Shown here: positions 6,106-12,957 of the stretch, one piece after another
How positions within the stretch are numbered: position 1 is the stretch's first letter
Layout: each line of letters starts with the position of its first letter
From: Candidatus Rifleibacteriota bacterium
GTDB lineage: Bacteria > Riflebacteria > Ozemobacteria > Ozemobacterales > Ozemobacteraceae
Length of the DNA: 18,798 nt
Reading direction: 5' to 3'
Assembly (NCBI GenBank): GCA_029564115.1
Contig: JAKQQP010000552.1
Coordinates: 1-18,798, forward strand
Translations under genes and position numbers: made by a program
The notes under the pieces: model-generated
The model's database searches: none
Told to the model about the DNA's origin: nothing
Seen by the model: only the letters and a program-made list of their open reading frames with translations

Positions 6106-7524
6106 ATGAATATTGCAGCCAAGCTTCACGAGATCGGTGAAATAAGCTGTCTAGGCCTTTCATTACCGGCTCCGGCCTGGAACGATCTGCTTGTAGATAA
6201 TTTTTCGCTTCTGGCAGATGGCGCTGGCAGAGCAGCACTGTTCTCGTTTGCTACCGGTGCGCAGCTTTGTCAGATTGAAGTCGCTGCAGATCAGCTAGAG
6301 AAACTCAACAGTGCCGTGTTGCCGGCATTTTGCCGTCTCGAGGCTATTGGCAGCGAGTCTTTTTCTGATAATATTGTTTTTAAGGTCGAAAAATTTGATT
6401 GCAGCGGGCACTTTGCAGCCGGCATAAGATGTCAGTCTGGTGGCGATATCGAAGGTGCGACAGGGCATTACCTCGCCACCTTGGAGGCAGACTCCTCTCT
6501 GTCACATGCCTGGAACCTTCTTGGACTTTGCCAGCGCCTCAACGGCCAGATACAGGCGGCTGAAGAGAGTTATCACCAGGCTCTGAAGCTTGCTCCTGAT
6601 TTTCCTGAGGCGTTCTGCAATCTTGGTATTCTTTTTCAGAAAGCCGGTCGCGAAGAAGAAGCTCAGCAGCTTTTTCTGCAGGCCCTGCAGCAGGATGAAT
6701 TTTATTTTAACGCTCTATTGCGTCGTGCTGTCTGGTTGCTCGAATCTGGGCAAATCAACAATCCTGAATTTTCGCAACTGAATCTTCGCCTGCTGATGCA
6801 TTTTTCAGAGATAGGCGCTGTTCAGCGGCATCTTTTTCAGGCTGCAGACCGCTTTGATACTCCAATTGAAGATTTTGCAGAAAGGCTGCACAACGAGAAC
6901 GGCGCCATGGCCAATTCACGTATTCAAAAGTTGCTGCGTCTGATCGAAAGTCAGACAATTAACGGCGCCTGGGGCGCTGCAACCGGCAACATGGATCTAC
7001 TAAGCGAGATGACACCGCAGACACAGGCCGAAAAAATCGTGGCCGACTGGTGTCGTCGCCGTGCCGCCCGGGTTCTGGATAAATTGAACGGTCGTGGCGA
7101 AAAACTGGCTTTTGTGGCGGGGCTCAAGCGTTATGCCCAGACCGAAGGTGCTGAGCCAACTAAAAAAGCGCCACTGACGGTCGTCGAATTTTTCTCGCTG
7201 GTTCTGCTCGAGGTAATGCGGGATGGTCAGATCGAACCGTCCGAGCGTGATCTTTTACAGAAACTGCGGGTGGCTTTGAAGGTTTCTGAAGATGCTTACA
7301 TGACCATGTTCAACAACGTTCGCCGTCAACTCGCCGGCATCGAGGTTTCGGGTGGTCTGCGCGAAAAATTCAGCCATCAGCGGTTGTTTCGAAATTTATG
7401 TTCTGCGGCTTTCAGAGACGGGGTTGTCGAAGATTCAGAGAAGAAAATACTAGGCTTTGCCTGCAAGGCGTTCGGCATTTCCCCCGAAGAATTTAAACGC
7501 ATAATTACCGAGGTATCAGGATGA
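6106..7524 (+). CDS. TPR protein with C-terminal tandem TerB-like region
   Basis: The protein has 472 residues and no signal peptide or membrane segment, so it is presumably cytoplasmic. The N-terminal 95 residues are unassigned. Three TPR units follow (about 100-205), for example AWNLLGLCQRLNGQIQAAEE and AFCNLGILFQKAGREEEAQQ. A helical middle region leads to a C-terminal part (about 350-472) with two similar helical units. One contains LLEVMRDGQIEPSERDLLQ, the other AAFRDGVVEDSEKKILGFA. The pattern RDGxxxxSExxxL is characteristic of TerB-like (tellurite-resistance type) helical domains, whose acidic loop can bind metal. The start is supported by TAGGA upstream. The stop overlaps the start of the next gene by 4 bases (ATGA), indicating translational coupling. 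TPR is confident, TerB-like is likely, and the cellular role is unknown. Confidence 0.85.
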   Translation: MNIAAKLHEIGEISCLGLSLPAPAWNDLLVDNFSLLADGAGRAALFSFATGAQLCQIEVAADQLEKLNSAVLPAFCRLEAIGSESFSDNIVFKVEKFDCSGHFAAGIRCQSGGDIEGATGHYLATLEADSSLSHAWNLLGLCQRLNGQIQAAEESYHQALKLAPDFPEAFCNLGILFQKAGREEEAQQLFLQALQQDEFYFNALLRRAVWLLESGQINNPEFSQLNLRLLMHFSEIGAVQRHLFQAADRFDTPIEDFAERLHNENGAMANSRIQKLLRLIESQTINGAWGAATGNMDLLSEMTPQTQAEKIVADWCRRRAARVLDKLNGRGEKLAFVAGLKRYAQTEGAEPTKKAPLTVVEFFSLVLLEVMRDGQIEPSERDLLQKLRVALKVSEDAYMTMFNNVRRQLAGIEVSGGLREKFSHQRLFRNLCSAAFRDGVVEDSEKKILGFACKAFGISPEEFKRIITEVSG

Positions 7525-8114
7525 ATATAAAAAGTGAACTGCCTGATATGAACGATCAGGAAACCCTGCCGATAATTGCCACCATCAAAGAGTATCTCGA
7601 TGCTGACGGCATGCGTTACAACCAACTCGGTGCAGACGCTATCGAGATGTATATGCAAGGCAACAATCTCACCATGCACATGGTGATTTATCTGCACAAC
7701 AACCATCTGATCTTCAGAATTCCCAATTTTATACGCAATGTCGAGTTGCGACGCATGGATATTCTGCTGTTCATCATGCAGGTCACCAATGAAATTCTTG
7801 ACATCAGGTTTGAAACAGGCAAAGAGGGAAAATCTCTTTCTGCCTGTTGCCAGCATATTCTCGAAGATGGTGTTCTGACGCGTAAACAGTTCGATCTGGC
7901 ACTGATGGTTCTGGTGCATATTGTAGACGACACGTTTCCGCGCTTCATGCAGCTGATTTATGGCACCACTGAAGCTTCGGCGGCTGCCACCGGCGATGAA
8001 CACCAGAACAAACCGGCGCCTACTGCCGACGAAAATGACGATAATGACGATAATGATGAGAACGACGAATTCGCTCCAGTAGTTGATGAAGAAATCACCC
8101 GCAAACTCAATTGA
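7521..8114 (+). CDS. YbjN-like domain protein with acidic repetitive tail
   Basis: The protein has 197 residues and is cytoplasmic. Residues about 15-145 resemble the YbjN family. An N-terminal helix contains IKEYLDADGMRY, antiparallel strands include MYMQGNNLTMHMVIYLHNN, and a helical end contains GVLTRKQFDLALMVLVHIVD. This fold resembles type III secretion chaperones and is usually thought to mediate protein-protein contacts. The tail (about 150-197) is low-complexity and very acidic, with DENDDNDDNDENDE at 170-183 encoded by near-identical 9-base units. The start overlaps the upstream stop (ATGA), so the two proteins are probably made in fixed ratio and may form a complex. YbjN is an assignment from pattern, not from a search. 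Confidence 0.78.
   Translation: MNIKSELPDMNDQETLPIIATIKEYLDADGMRYNQLGADAIEMYMQGNNLTMHMVIYLHNNHLIFRIPNFIRNVELRRMDILLFIMQVTNEILDIRFETGKEGKSLSACCQHILEDGVLTRKQFDLALMVLVHIVDDTFPRFMQLIYGTTEASAAATGDEHQNKPAPTADENDDNDDNDENDEFAPVVDEEITRKLN
8034..8069 (+). repeat. In-frame 9-base tandem repeat encoding an Asp/Asn-rich tail
   Basis: Four consecutive 9-base units (AATGACGAT, AATGACGAT, AATGATGAG, AACGACGAA) encode N-D-D/E triplets. Because the unit is a multiple of three, gain or loss of copies would change only the length of the acidic tail and not the frame. Confidence 0.7.
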
Positions 8115-8133
8115 GATACAAAGGAGCTTTAAA

Positions 8134-9243
8134 ATGCCCAGACCCGGATCAAAACCACTGCAGATAATTTTGCTGATCTTTATTTTGTTTGCGACTGTGG
8201 GCGCCTACTCTGCGACCGTGCAGATTCCTGAATGGTTCGGGGTTTCTGCGTCTCTTTCGGCACCCCCGGAGCTGGGGCAACCACTCACCGTAAAAGTTTA
8301 TCTGCGGGCTATTGTGGGCAGCCACGCTGATGCCGGGGTAAGGCTGATTCTGCCCGAAACATGGAAAAGCGAACCGGAAAGCCAGTCTGTGGGTCCTTTA
8401 AAAGAGGGTGGTGATAAAGAAGTGACATTCGTTGTCACCCCCGGCAGTTATCTCAATCAGGGTTCGATCGTGGCTGAGGTCGCTCTCAGGGTGCCGCGTG
8501 CAGAACTGATCGAGAAGATTCGGCGCGATTTTCCGCAGGATGCGGCTGCTATGGCAGCTTCTGTTAATGACTGGCCGGCAGAAAACAAGCTTTATGCCGA
8601 TGTTTCTTTTGCTTTGTTTGCCGAAGAGTCATTTTACCCTCTCACTGGCGACATGTGGCTCGCTTATGCCGACAATCTCGCCCCTGAGGCTGGTTTTCGG
8701 GGCCCGTCTTTTTTTGAAGACTCTCTGATTTCGGCGCACCAGGCCCAGACTGATGTCGAAATGTACGAAAAACTGCAGGGTTTTTTGCGGGCTGACCCGA
8801 GTTTTGCCGAAAAACTTGCCGAATCAGGCATAGATATCAATCGTAAGCGTCATGATTATCTGCAGGCTCTCTATGTTCTCGCGGTGAAAGCCTGGCAGGG
8901 TGAGCGATTTGCGGAGGCTTTCGGGTTTGTCGAGCAGCTTGAAAAACAGCTCGACCAGGAAAAGGCTGGTTCACTCGAGGGACTCAAGATAGCCGCAATC
9001 AATCTTAAAGGTCTGGTTTTCTGGTCACAGAGCCAGAAGAGACTGGCTGAAGAAGCCTTTAAAAAGGCGTTTTATGCAAACCGAAAACATGCTTTGCAGC
9101 GGTATGTTTTGCGCAATATAGGTTTGTTGATGATTTCGAACCGCGATCGTGAGACCGCCGCTCAGATGTTCAACCTCGCTTTGCCGCTCAAACAGGGTTT
9201 TACTCTGCTTGCAAAAGAGGCTGATCTGCTGAAGAAAAACTGA
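8134..9243 (+). CDS. Exported TPR protein with an N-terminal beta-sandwich-like region
   Basis: The start at 8134 is preferred over an in-frame ATG at 8083 for three reasons: AAGGAG lies 7 bases upstream, it avoids a 32-base overlap, and it places a signal peptide at the N-terminus (LQIILLIFILFATVGAYSA, cleavage near residue 27). The product then has 369 residues. Residues about 30-130 look like a beta-sandwich of the NEW3/CARDB type (SASLSAPPELGQPLTVKVYL, then RLILPETWKS). The second half is helical, with TPR-like repeats from about residue 250 (LKGLVFWSQSQKRLAEEAF, NIGLLMISNRDRETAAQMF). It probably works in the periplasm or on the outer face of the inner membrane. It is separated by 19 bases from the gene before and 12 from the one after. 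Function unknown. Confidence 0.83.
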   Translation: MPRPGSKPLQIILLIFILFATVGAYSATVQIPEWFGVSASLSAPPELGQPLTVKVYLRAIVGSHADAGVRLILPETWKSEPESQSVGPLKEGGDKEVTFVVTPGSYLNQGSIVAEVALRVPRAELIEKIRRDFPQDAAAMAASVNDWPAENKLYADVSFALFAEESFYPLTGDMWLAYADNLAPEAGFRGPSFFEDSLISAHQAQTDVEMYEKLQGFLRADPSFAEKLAESGIDINRKRHDYLQALYVLAVKAWQGERFAEAFGFVEQLEKQLDQEKAGSLEGLKIAAINLKGLVFWSQSQKRLAEEAFKKAFYANRKHALQRYVLRNIGLLMISNRDRETAAQMFNLALPLKQGFTLLAKEADLLKKN

Positions 9244-9255
9244 CAAGAAGGTCCG

Positions 9256-11586
9256 ATGGACCCAATAATTGATTATTTTGCCGATCTCTGCTCGCCTGAC
9301 CCGTCGATTCGGTTTTCTGTCCTGTCGAGAATCGAAGAACTAACTCTGACCGAAGAACAGCTGAAGACTTTCCAGGCTCTTCTTGTCAGCGAACGCGACC
9401 CGGGTATTCGGTTTCATATGCAGAAAGTTCTGGCCAGATTCGGGGAGCGCCAGAATAATGATTCTGCCGCAGCGACTCTGGTCGACCTGTTGCACAAACC
9501 TGCTCGCGACGAGATGACTGTTGCCCTGATGCTCGATTCGGTAAAGAGGCGCGAGGCATCGGCTGTGGTCACGGCGCTGCGTCAGGCGGCCTGGCCCAGT
9601 TTTTCTGCTCAGCTGTTGCCTTCGGTGCTCAAATTTTTAAAAAAATTCGGCGATGCTGAAGATGTGCCTTCGGTAGCTGGTTTTTGTCAGCACAGTGACC
9701 CCAGAGTTTTGAGCGCCGCTGTCGAGGCGCTTGAGAAACTGTGCCCGGATAAACTGCGCGAACATATTGTTCCGCTGCTTTTGAACGAAAACTCGGGCAT
9801 AAGATCACGCGCTGTCAGAGTTCTTTATCGTTTCGACCCCAGTGAAGCCCTGCGGCATTTCGAGTCGATGCTGTTTGCCAGCAGTAAGGCCGAGAAACAT
9901 GCGGCGCTTTTTCATTCGTTTTTTTTCCCTTTCAGGCAGATAGAATCTTTGATGCTGCGTTTTATCAGCGTCGAAAACGATGCTGAACTGATAAAAAAAG
10001 CCGCTCTGGTGTTTATGGCCAACCCTGACCGACAGATTCCGATGCGTCTTCTCGAAGCGCGTCAGGCTTCGGCGGGCGAAAAACAGCGGCTTATCGACGG
10101 CATTCTCAAGGGAGTTCTGCAGTCTTTGTTCAAAGCGGGTATTGTCAACGCTGAGCCGGCGCAGATGTTGAAGGTTCTCGAAACCCATTATCGGGAAAAG
10201 CGAATTCGCCTTTTTATCGAAAGATTCAGTCTGGCTCTGCAGTCGAGTGACCCTGAAACTCGTCTTAAATCGGCATTGAAACTTTGTGAGCTGGTTCGCC
10301 ACGGGGTTAACGAACCGGTTGAAATAATTCACAAATATCTCGCGACAGAGCCTGTTGCAGATGTTAAAAGACAGGTAAGCCATTTTCTGGAGTCCGGCAA
10401 CTTTGTCGTGGCAACTGAAAATAGCGGGCAAACAACAGAACTGCCGGTTGCGATTGCTGATATGACGTCAGAGCAGCGACAAAGGCTTATAGATTCCATC
10501 GATACTGAAAATTGCGAACAGCGGCTTCCGCTCCTGATAGAGGCATTTGCCGTGTTGAGCGGCGCAGAAAAAGTGGCTGTGCTCAATGCAATCGAGCGCA
10601 CGGGCAACAGCGACTTTTCTGATGCGGTCGCCAGATGTCTCGACAGTGATAACCCCGAACTGTTAACTGCAGCCATAGATACTTTGAGTGTGATCAACCC
10701 CGAAGTTCTTCACCCCCTTCTGCCACAGTTGATCAAGCATCGTTTCGACGAGGTCAAGGTCGCGGCTATCAAAGTTTTTTCTTTGTTCGACAAGGGTCAG
10801 GCGATTTCTCTCGTCGAGAAAATGCTGCGTTCGATCAAGCCGGTGCAGCGCCGCAATGCAATTTTCTGTCTGGCTCACTTCGATTTTGCTTCTGTCAGCC
10901 AGGTGCTTTTTGACGCCATAAAAAATGAAAGTGATGCCGAAAATCTGCAGCAGATTGTTTCTATTCTTAAGTCTAACGCTGATGAAGACACTTTTTTCAG
11001 GGCGTATATCGAGTCTAGGAGCGGTCGTTCAGAGCAAGCGCAGCTGTATAAAAGTATCTATACAGAGCTTGCCCGTTTGATAGTCATCAGTGACAGCGGC
11101 AAAACTGAGGCGGCTCTTTATGCCGCCGCTGAAGGGCGTCTTGAAGAAGAACGGCGTGGGCAGTCAGAGCGTGCCAGCTACCAGCTCGAAAAAATCCAGA
11201 AGATAAGGCAGACTTCTGAACAAAAGCCCCTGCTTGATAAAGAGCTTGTCAGGTTCGCCTTGATGGCTTATTCAGTCGGGGCTGTTCTGACCGCTCTGAT
11301 CTGGTTTGTTTTTCTGGCACCGCCTTCGTCGATAAAAACCGGGTTGAAAAAACAGCCGCTGCAACAGAAAAGCCTGACTTTGACAATAAAAGGAACTGTG
11401 TCCGCCATAGATAAGACTCACAGGTTGGTTGGCCTGAGTGTTTCCGAGTCGGCAAAGAATTACCGGGTCATTTTTCCTGAAAATTATGGAAAGTTACCGG
11501 CACCGGGGGATTCTTTTCATGGTCAGGTCAAGGTTCTGTCTGAAAAAGACGGTTTTGTGACGGCGGAGCTGCTCACAGCTTTTTGA
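9256..11586 (+). CDS. HEAT-repeat protein with one C-terminal transmembrane helix
   Basis: The 776-residue protein has no signal peptide. Residues about 1-620 form an all-helical array with HEAT-like units, such as DPRVLSAAVEALEKL, NSGIRSRAVRVLYRF, NPELLTAAIDTL and EVKVAAIKVFSLF. A charged coiled-coil-like stretch follows (about 628-660; GRLEEERRGQSERA). One strong membrane helix spans about 667-688 (FALMAYSVGAVLTALIWFVF). The last 85 residues are a small beta-rich domain (TLTIKGTVSAIDK, FHGQVKVLSEKDG). The likely topology is a large cytoplasmic scaffold with a small domain outside. This would let it bridge the cytoplasmic TPR/TerB and YbjN proteins to the exported TPR protein and lipoprotein encoded beside it. 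The start has AAGAAGG upstream. HEAT and topology are well supported; the role is inferred from context. Confidence 0.85.
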   Translation: MDPIIDYFADLCSPDPSIRFSVLSRIEELTLTEEQLKTFQALLVSERDPGIRFHMQKVLARFGERQNNDSAAATLVDLLHKPARDEMTVALMLDSVKRREASAVVTALRQAAWPSFSAQLLPSVLKFLKKFGDAEDVPSVAGFCQHSDPRVLSAAVEALEKLCPDKLREHIVPLLLNENSGIRSRAVRVLYRFDPSEALRHFESMLFASSKAEKHAALFHSFFFPFRQIESLMLRFISVENDAELIKKAALVFMANPDRQIPMRLLEARQASAGEKQRLIDGILKGVLQSLFKAGIVNAEPAQMLKVLETHYREKRIRLFIERFSLALQSSDPETRLKSALKLCELVRHGVNEPVEIIHKYLATEPVADVKRQVSHFLESGNFVVATENSGQTTELPVAIADMTSEQRQRLIDSIDTENCEQRLPLLIEAFAVLSGAEKVAVLNAIERTGNSDFSDAVARCLDSDNPELLTAAIDTLSVINPEVLHPLLPQLIKHRFDEVKVAAIKVFSLFDKGQAISLVEKMLRSIKPVQRRNAIFCLAHFDFASVSQVLFDAIKNESDAENLQQIVSILKSNADEDTFFRAYIESRSGRSEQAQLYKSIYTELARLIVISDSGKTEAALYAAAEGRLEEERRGQSERASYQLEKIQKIRQTSEQKPLLDKELVRFALMAYSVGAVLTALIWFVFLAPPSSIKTGLKKQPLQQKSLTLTIKGTVSAIDKTHRLVGLSVSESAKNYRVIFPENYGKLPAPGDSFHGQVKVLSEKDGFVTAELLTAF

Positions 11587-11598
11587 ATACACAACAAT

Positions 11599-11627
11599 TT
11601 GACATGCAAACCCGGAACCATTAACAT
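11599..11627 (+). promoter_or_regulatory. Putative promoter of the STAS gene, adjacent to its start codon
   Basis: A perfect TTGACA (11599-11604) lies 17 bases before TAACAT (11622-11627; four of six consensus positions). The start codon begins 7 bases after the -10 box, so transcription would begin at or near the ATG. The only purine-rich stretch (AGGG) is one base from the ATG, too close to serve as a normal ribosome binding site. Confidence 0.5.
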
Positions 11628-11633
11628 CAGGGC

Positions 11634-11984
11634 ATGAGTAATTTTACAATAACTACGGCAGTTAACAACGGCGTGTTTATCATACGCCCAGTCGGCTATG
11701 TCGATGAATTCGGCGGGGCTGCAGTGTTCGAGACTGTACAGAAAGCTCTTCCGGAGGGCCACCAGAAATTTGTGCTGAACCTGGAGGGTTCGCCGGTTAT
11801 AAATTCTCAGGGCATTGCCCAGATCATCGAACTGGCAGAGATAATCGTTGATGAAAAAGGCGGAGATCTCGCCTTTGCCGGGCTGAGCGAACTGGCTACC
11901 GGTGTTTTTAAAATGGTCGGATTGTTGCAGATGGCTGATGCATACCCGACAGAGGACGACGCGGTCAAGGCTCTCACCGATTAA
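11634..11984 (+). CDS. STAS-domain protein, anti-sigma-factor antagonist type
   Basis: A single STAS domain fills all 116 residues. It shows the early strand GVFIIRPVGYVDEFGG, then KFVLNLEGSPVINSQGIAQI, then GGDLAFAGLSELATGVFKMVGL. In RsbV/SpoIIAA-type proteins a kinase phosphorylates Ser in a D-S-x-G loop to switch binding to an anti-sigma factor. Here the loop is N57-S58-Q59-G60. The phosphorylatable serine is kept and the preceding Asp is replaced by Asn. Such proteins control alternative sigma factors or membrane partners. No kinase or anti-sigma gene lies in the window, so the partner is unknown. It sits 47 bases after the HEAT gene and 77 before flagellin, which makes a link to either cluster possible but unproven. 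Confidence 0.88.
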   Translation: MSNFTITTAVNNGVFIIRPVGYVDEFGGAAVFETVQKALPEGHQKFVLNLEGSPVINSQGIAQIIELAEIIVDEKGGDLAFAGLSELATGVFKMVGLLQMADAYPTEDDAVKALTD

Positions 11985-11994
11985 AATTCACCAC

Positions 11995-12023
11995 TGGACT
12001 GAAACCCCGCAATAGAGTATATT
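11995..12023 (+). promoter_or_regulatory. Putative sigma-70-like promoter of the flagellin gene
   Basis: TGGACT (11995-12000) and TATATT (12018-12023) are separated by 17 bases and match consensus at four and five of six positions. Transcription would start near 12030. I saw no convincing sigma-28 pattern (TAAA-N15-GCCGATAA), which is the usual flagellin promoter type in many flagellated bacteria. Motif match only. Confidence 0.5.
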
Positions 12024-12061
12024 TAGTGTACAGAGATAGAAAATAGACAAGGAGGTCTATT

Positions 12062-12853
12062 ATGGTGGGAAAAACGACAAATTCCGGGTTGACGCACGCC
12101 AATCTTCTGCGTGCTGATGAAGCCCGCGGCAAATCAATTGAAAGACTGGCGAGTGGCAAAAGGGTCAGTAAGGGTAGCGATGACCCCGCGGCGTTGGCTA
12201 TGGTCATGGCCTTCGAGTCGCAAACTCGTGGGTTGATTCAGCAGATCGGCAATCGCCAGGATGAAATTTCGATGTTGCAGACTGCCGAAGGTGCGCTCAG
12301 CTCATTGACCGACATGGTGCAGCGCATAAATGAACTGTCAGTTCAGGCCGCGAACGGCACTTTGACCGACAGCGATCGCAGCAACATCCAGTCTGAAATA
12401 GACCAGCTTACCGCACAAATTGACCAGACTGCCGGCAGCACCACTTATAATGGCAAAAATCTTCTCGACGGTTCAATGAAGGTCAACCTGCAGAGTGGCG
12501 ATACTTTTACCCAGCCCGCCGCTAACAGCACCGCTCTAAGAATAAATAACCTGTCCTTGAACTCCGTCGCTGCGGCTGGTCAGGCGGTTACCATGGCTTC
12601 GCAGGCTTTGAGCGAGCTTTCGTCTCAACGTGGTTCGATCGGGGCTGCTGTTAATGGTATTTCAGGGCAGATATCAGGTCTGCAGAACGAACTTGTTAAC
12701 GTTACTGCTGCGCAGTCTCGTATTGAAGACGTCGATATGGCGGCTGAGTTGATCAATCTGAGTATTGCCGAGCTGCAGTCCAAATTTGCGGTCCAGGCTT
12801 TTAAAGTCAATGATGAAATGCGCCAGACCGTGTTGAATCTGATTAACGACTGA
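12062..12853 (+). CDS. fliC: Flagellin, short form
   Basis: This is the filament subunit, secreted through the flagellar type III apparatus. The 263-residue protein has the conserved N-terminal part, with a SIERLASGKRVSKGSDDPAA motif at about 26-45, then FESQTRGLIQQIGNRQDEIS and MVQRINELSVQAANGTLTD. It also has the conserved C-terminal part (SRIEDVDMAAELINLSIAEL, then a hydrophobic end VLNLIND). The central variable domain is almost absent, so the filament would have little surface decoration. The extreme N-terminus (MVGKTTNSGLTHANLL) differs from the common MRINTN/ALNAQRNL form. A very strong AAGGAGGT (12049-12056) precedes the start, consistent with high expression. It stands alone with its own promoter and terminator. 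No other flagellar gene is in the window. Confidence 0.93.
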   Translation: MVGKTTNSGLTHANLLRADEARGKSIERLASGKRVSKGSDDPAALAMVMAFESQTRGLIQQIGNRQDEISMLQTAEGALSSLTDMVQRINELSVQAANGTLTDSDRSNIQSEIDQLTAQIDQTAGSTTYNGKNLLDGSMKVNLQSGDTFTQPAANSTALRINNLSLNSVAAAGQAVTMASQALSELSSQRGSIGAAVNGISGQISGLQNELVNVTAAQSRIEDVDMAAELINLSIAELQSKFAVQAFKVNDEMRQTVLNLIND

Positions 12854-12869
12854 CTTTTCATGAGCAAAG

Positions 12870-12907
12870 ACCTTTCGGGCCTGTATCAGGTCTGAAAGGT
12901 TTTTTTA
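12870..12907 (+). terminator. Rho-independent terminator of the flagellin gene
   Basis: ACCTTTC (12870-12876) pairs with GAAAGGT (12894-12900). The inner CCTG/CAGG closes a 3-base loop, and the positions between can form G-C and G-U pairs, giving a near-continuous 14-base-pair stem. A run of T follows directly (12900-12907). Confidence 0.9.
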
Positions 12908-12920
12908 TTTGGGCTTAACA

Positions 12921-12949
12921 TTGACATTGTCTGCCAGGGTTGAGATTAT
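12921..12949 (+). promoter_or_regulatory. Putative promoter of the prepilin gene cluster
   Basis: A perfect TTGACA (12921-12926) lies 17 bases before GATTAT (12944-12949; four of six positions). The ATG at 12958 is 8 bases beyond the -10 box, with no Shine-Dalgarno sequence between them. The mRNA may therefore start within a base or two of the start codon. Confidence 0.5.
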
Positions 12950-12957
12950 TTTAGCGT

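Noticed and set aside
7377..8003. 208-residue antisense ORF across the TPR-TerB and YbjN-like genes
   Set aside because: It covers the coupled ATGA junction of two real genes and has no family resemblance or start signals.
8083..8133. Earlier in-frame start for the exported TPR protein
   Set aside because: It would overlap the YbjN-like gene by 32 bases, lacks a ribosome binding site and would bury the signal peptide 17 residues in; AAGGAG favours 8134.
9805..10431. 208-residue antisense ORF inside the HEAT gene
   Set aside because: It lies wholly opposite a well-supported coding region, has no ribosome binding site and no recognisable motif.
11996..12010. Sigma-54-like GG...GC pair upstream of flagellin
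   Set aside because: The two dinucleotides are 13 bases apart (start to start) where 12 is needed, and the flanking bases do not fit TGGCAC-N5-TTGC.
12012..12038. Possible sigma-28 promoter (CAGAGATA) for flagellin
   Set aside because: The position 15 bases upstream reads ATAG instead of TAAA, and the -10 match is partial; the TGGACT/TATATT pair fits better.
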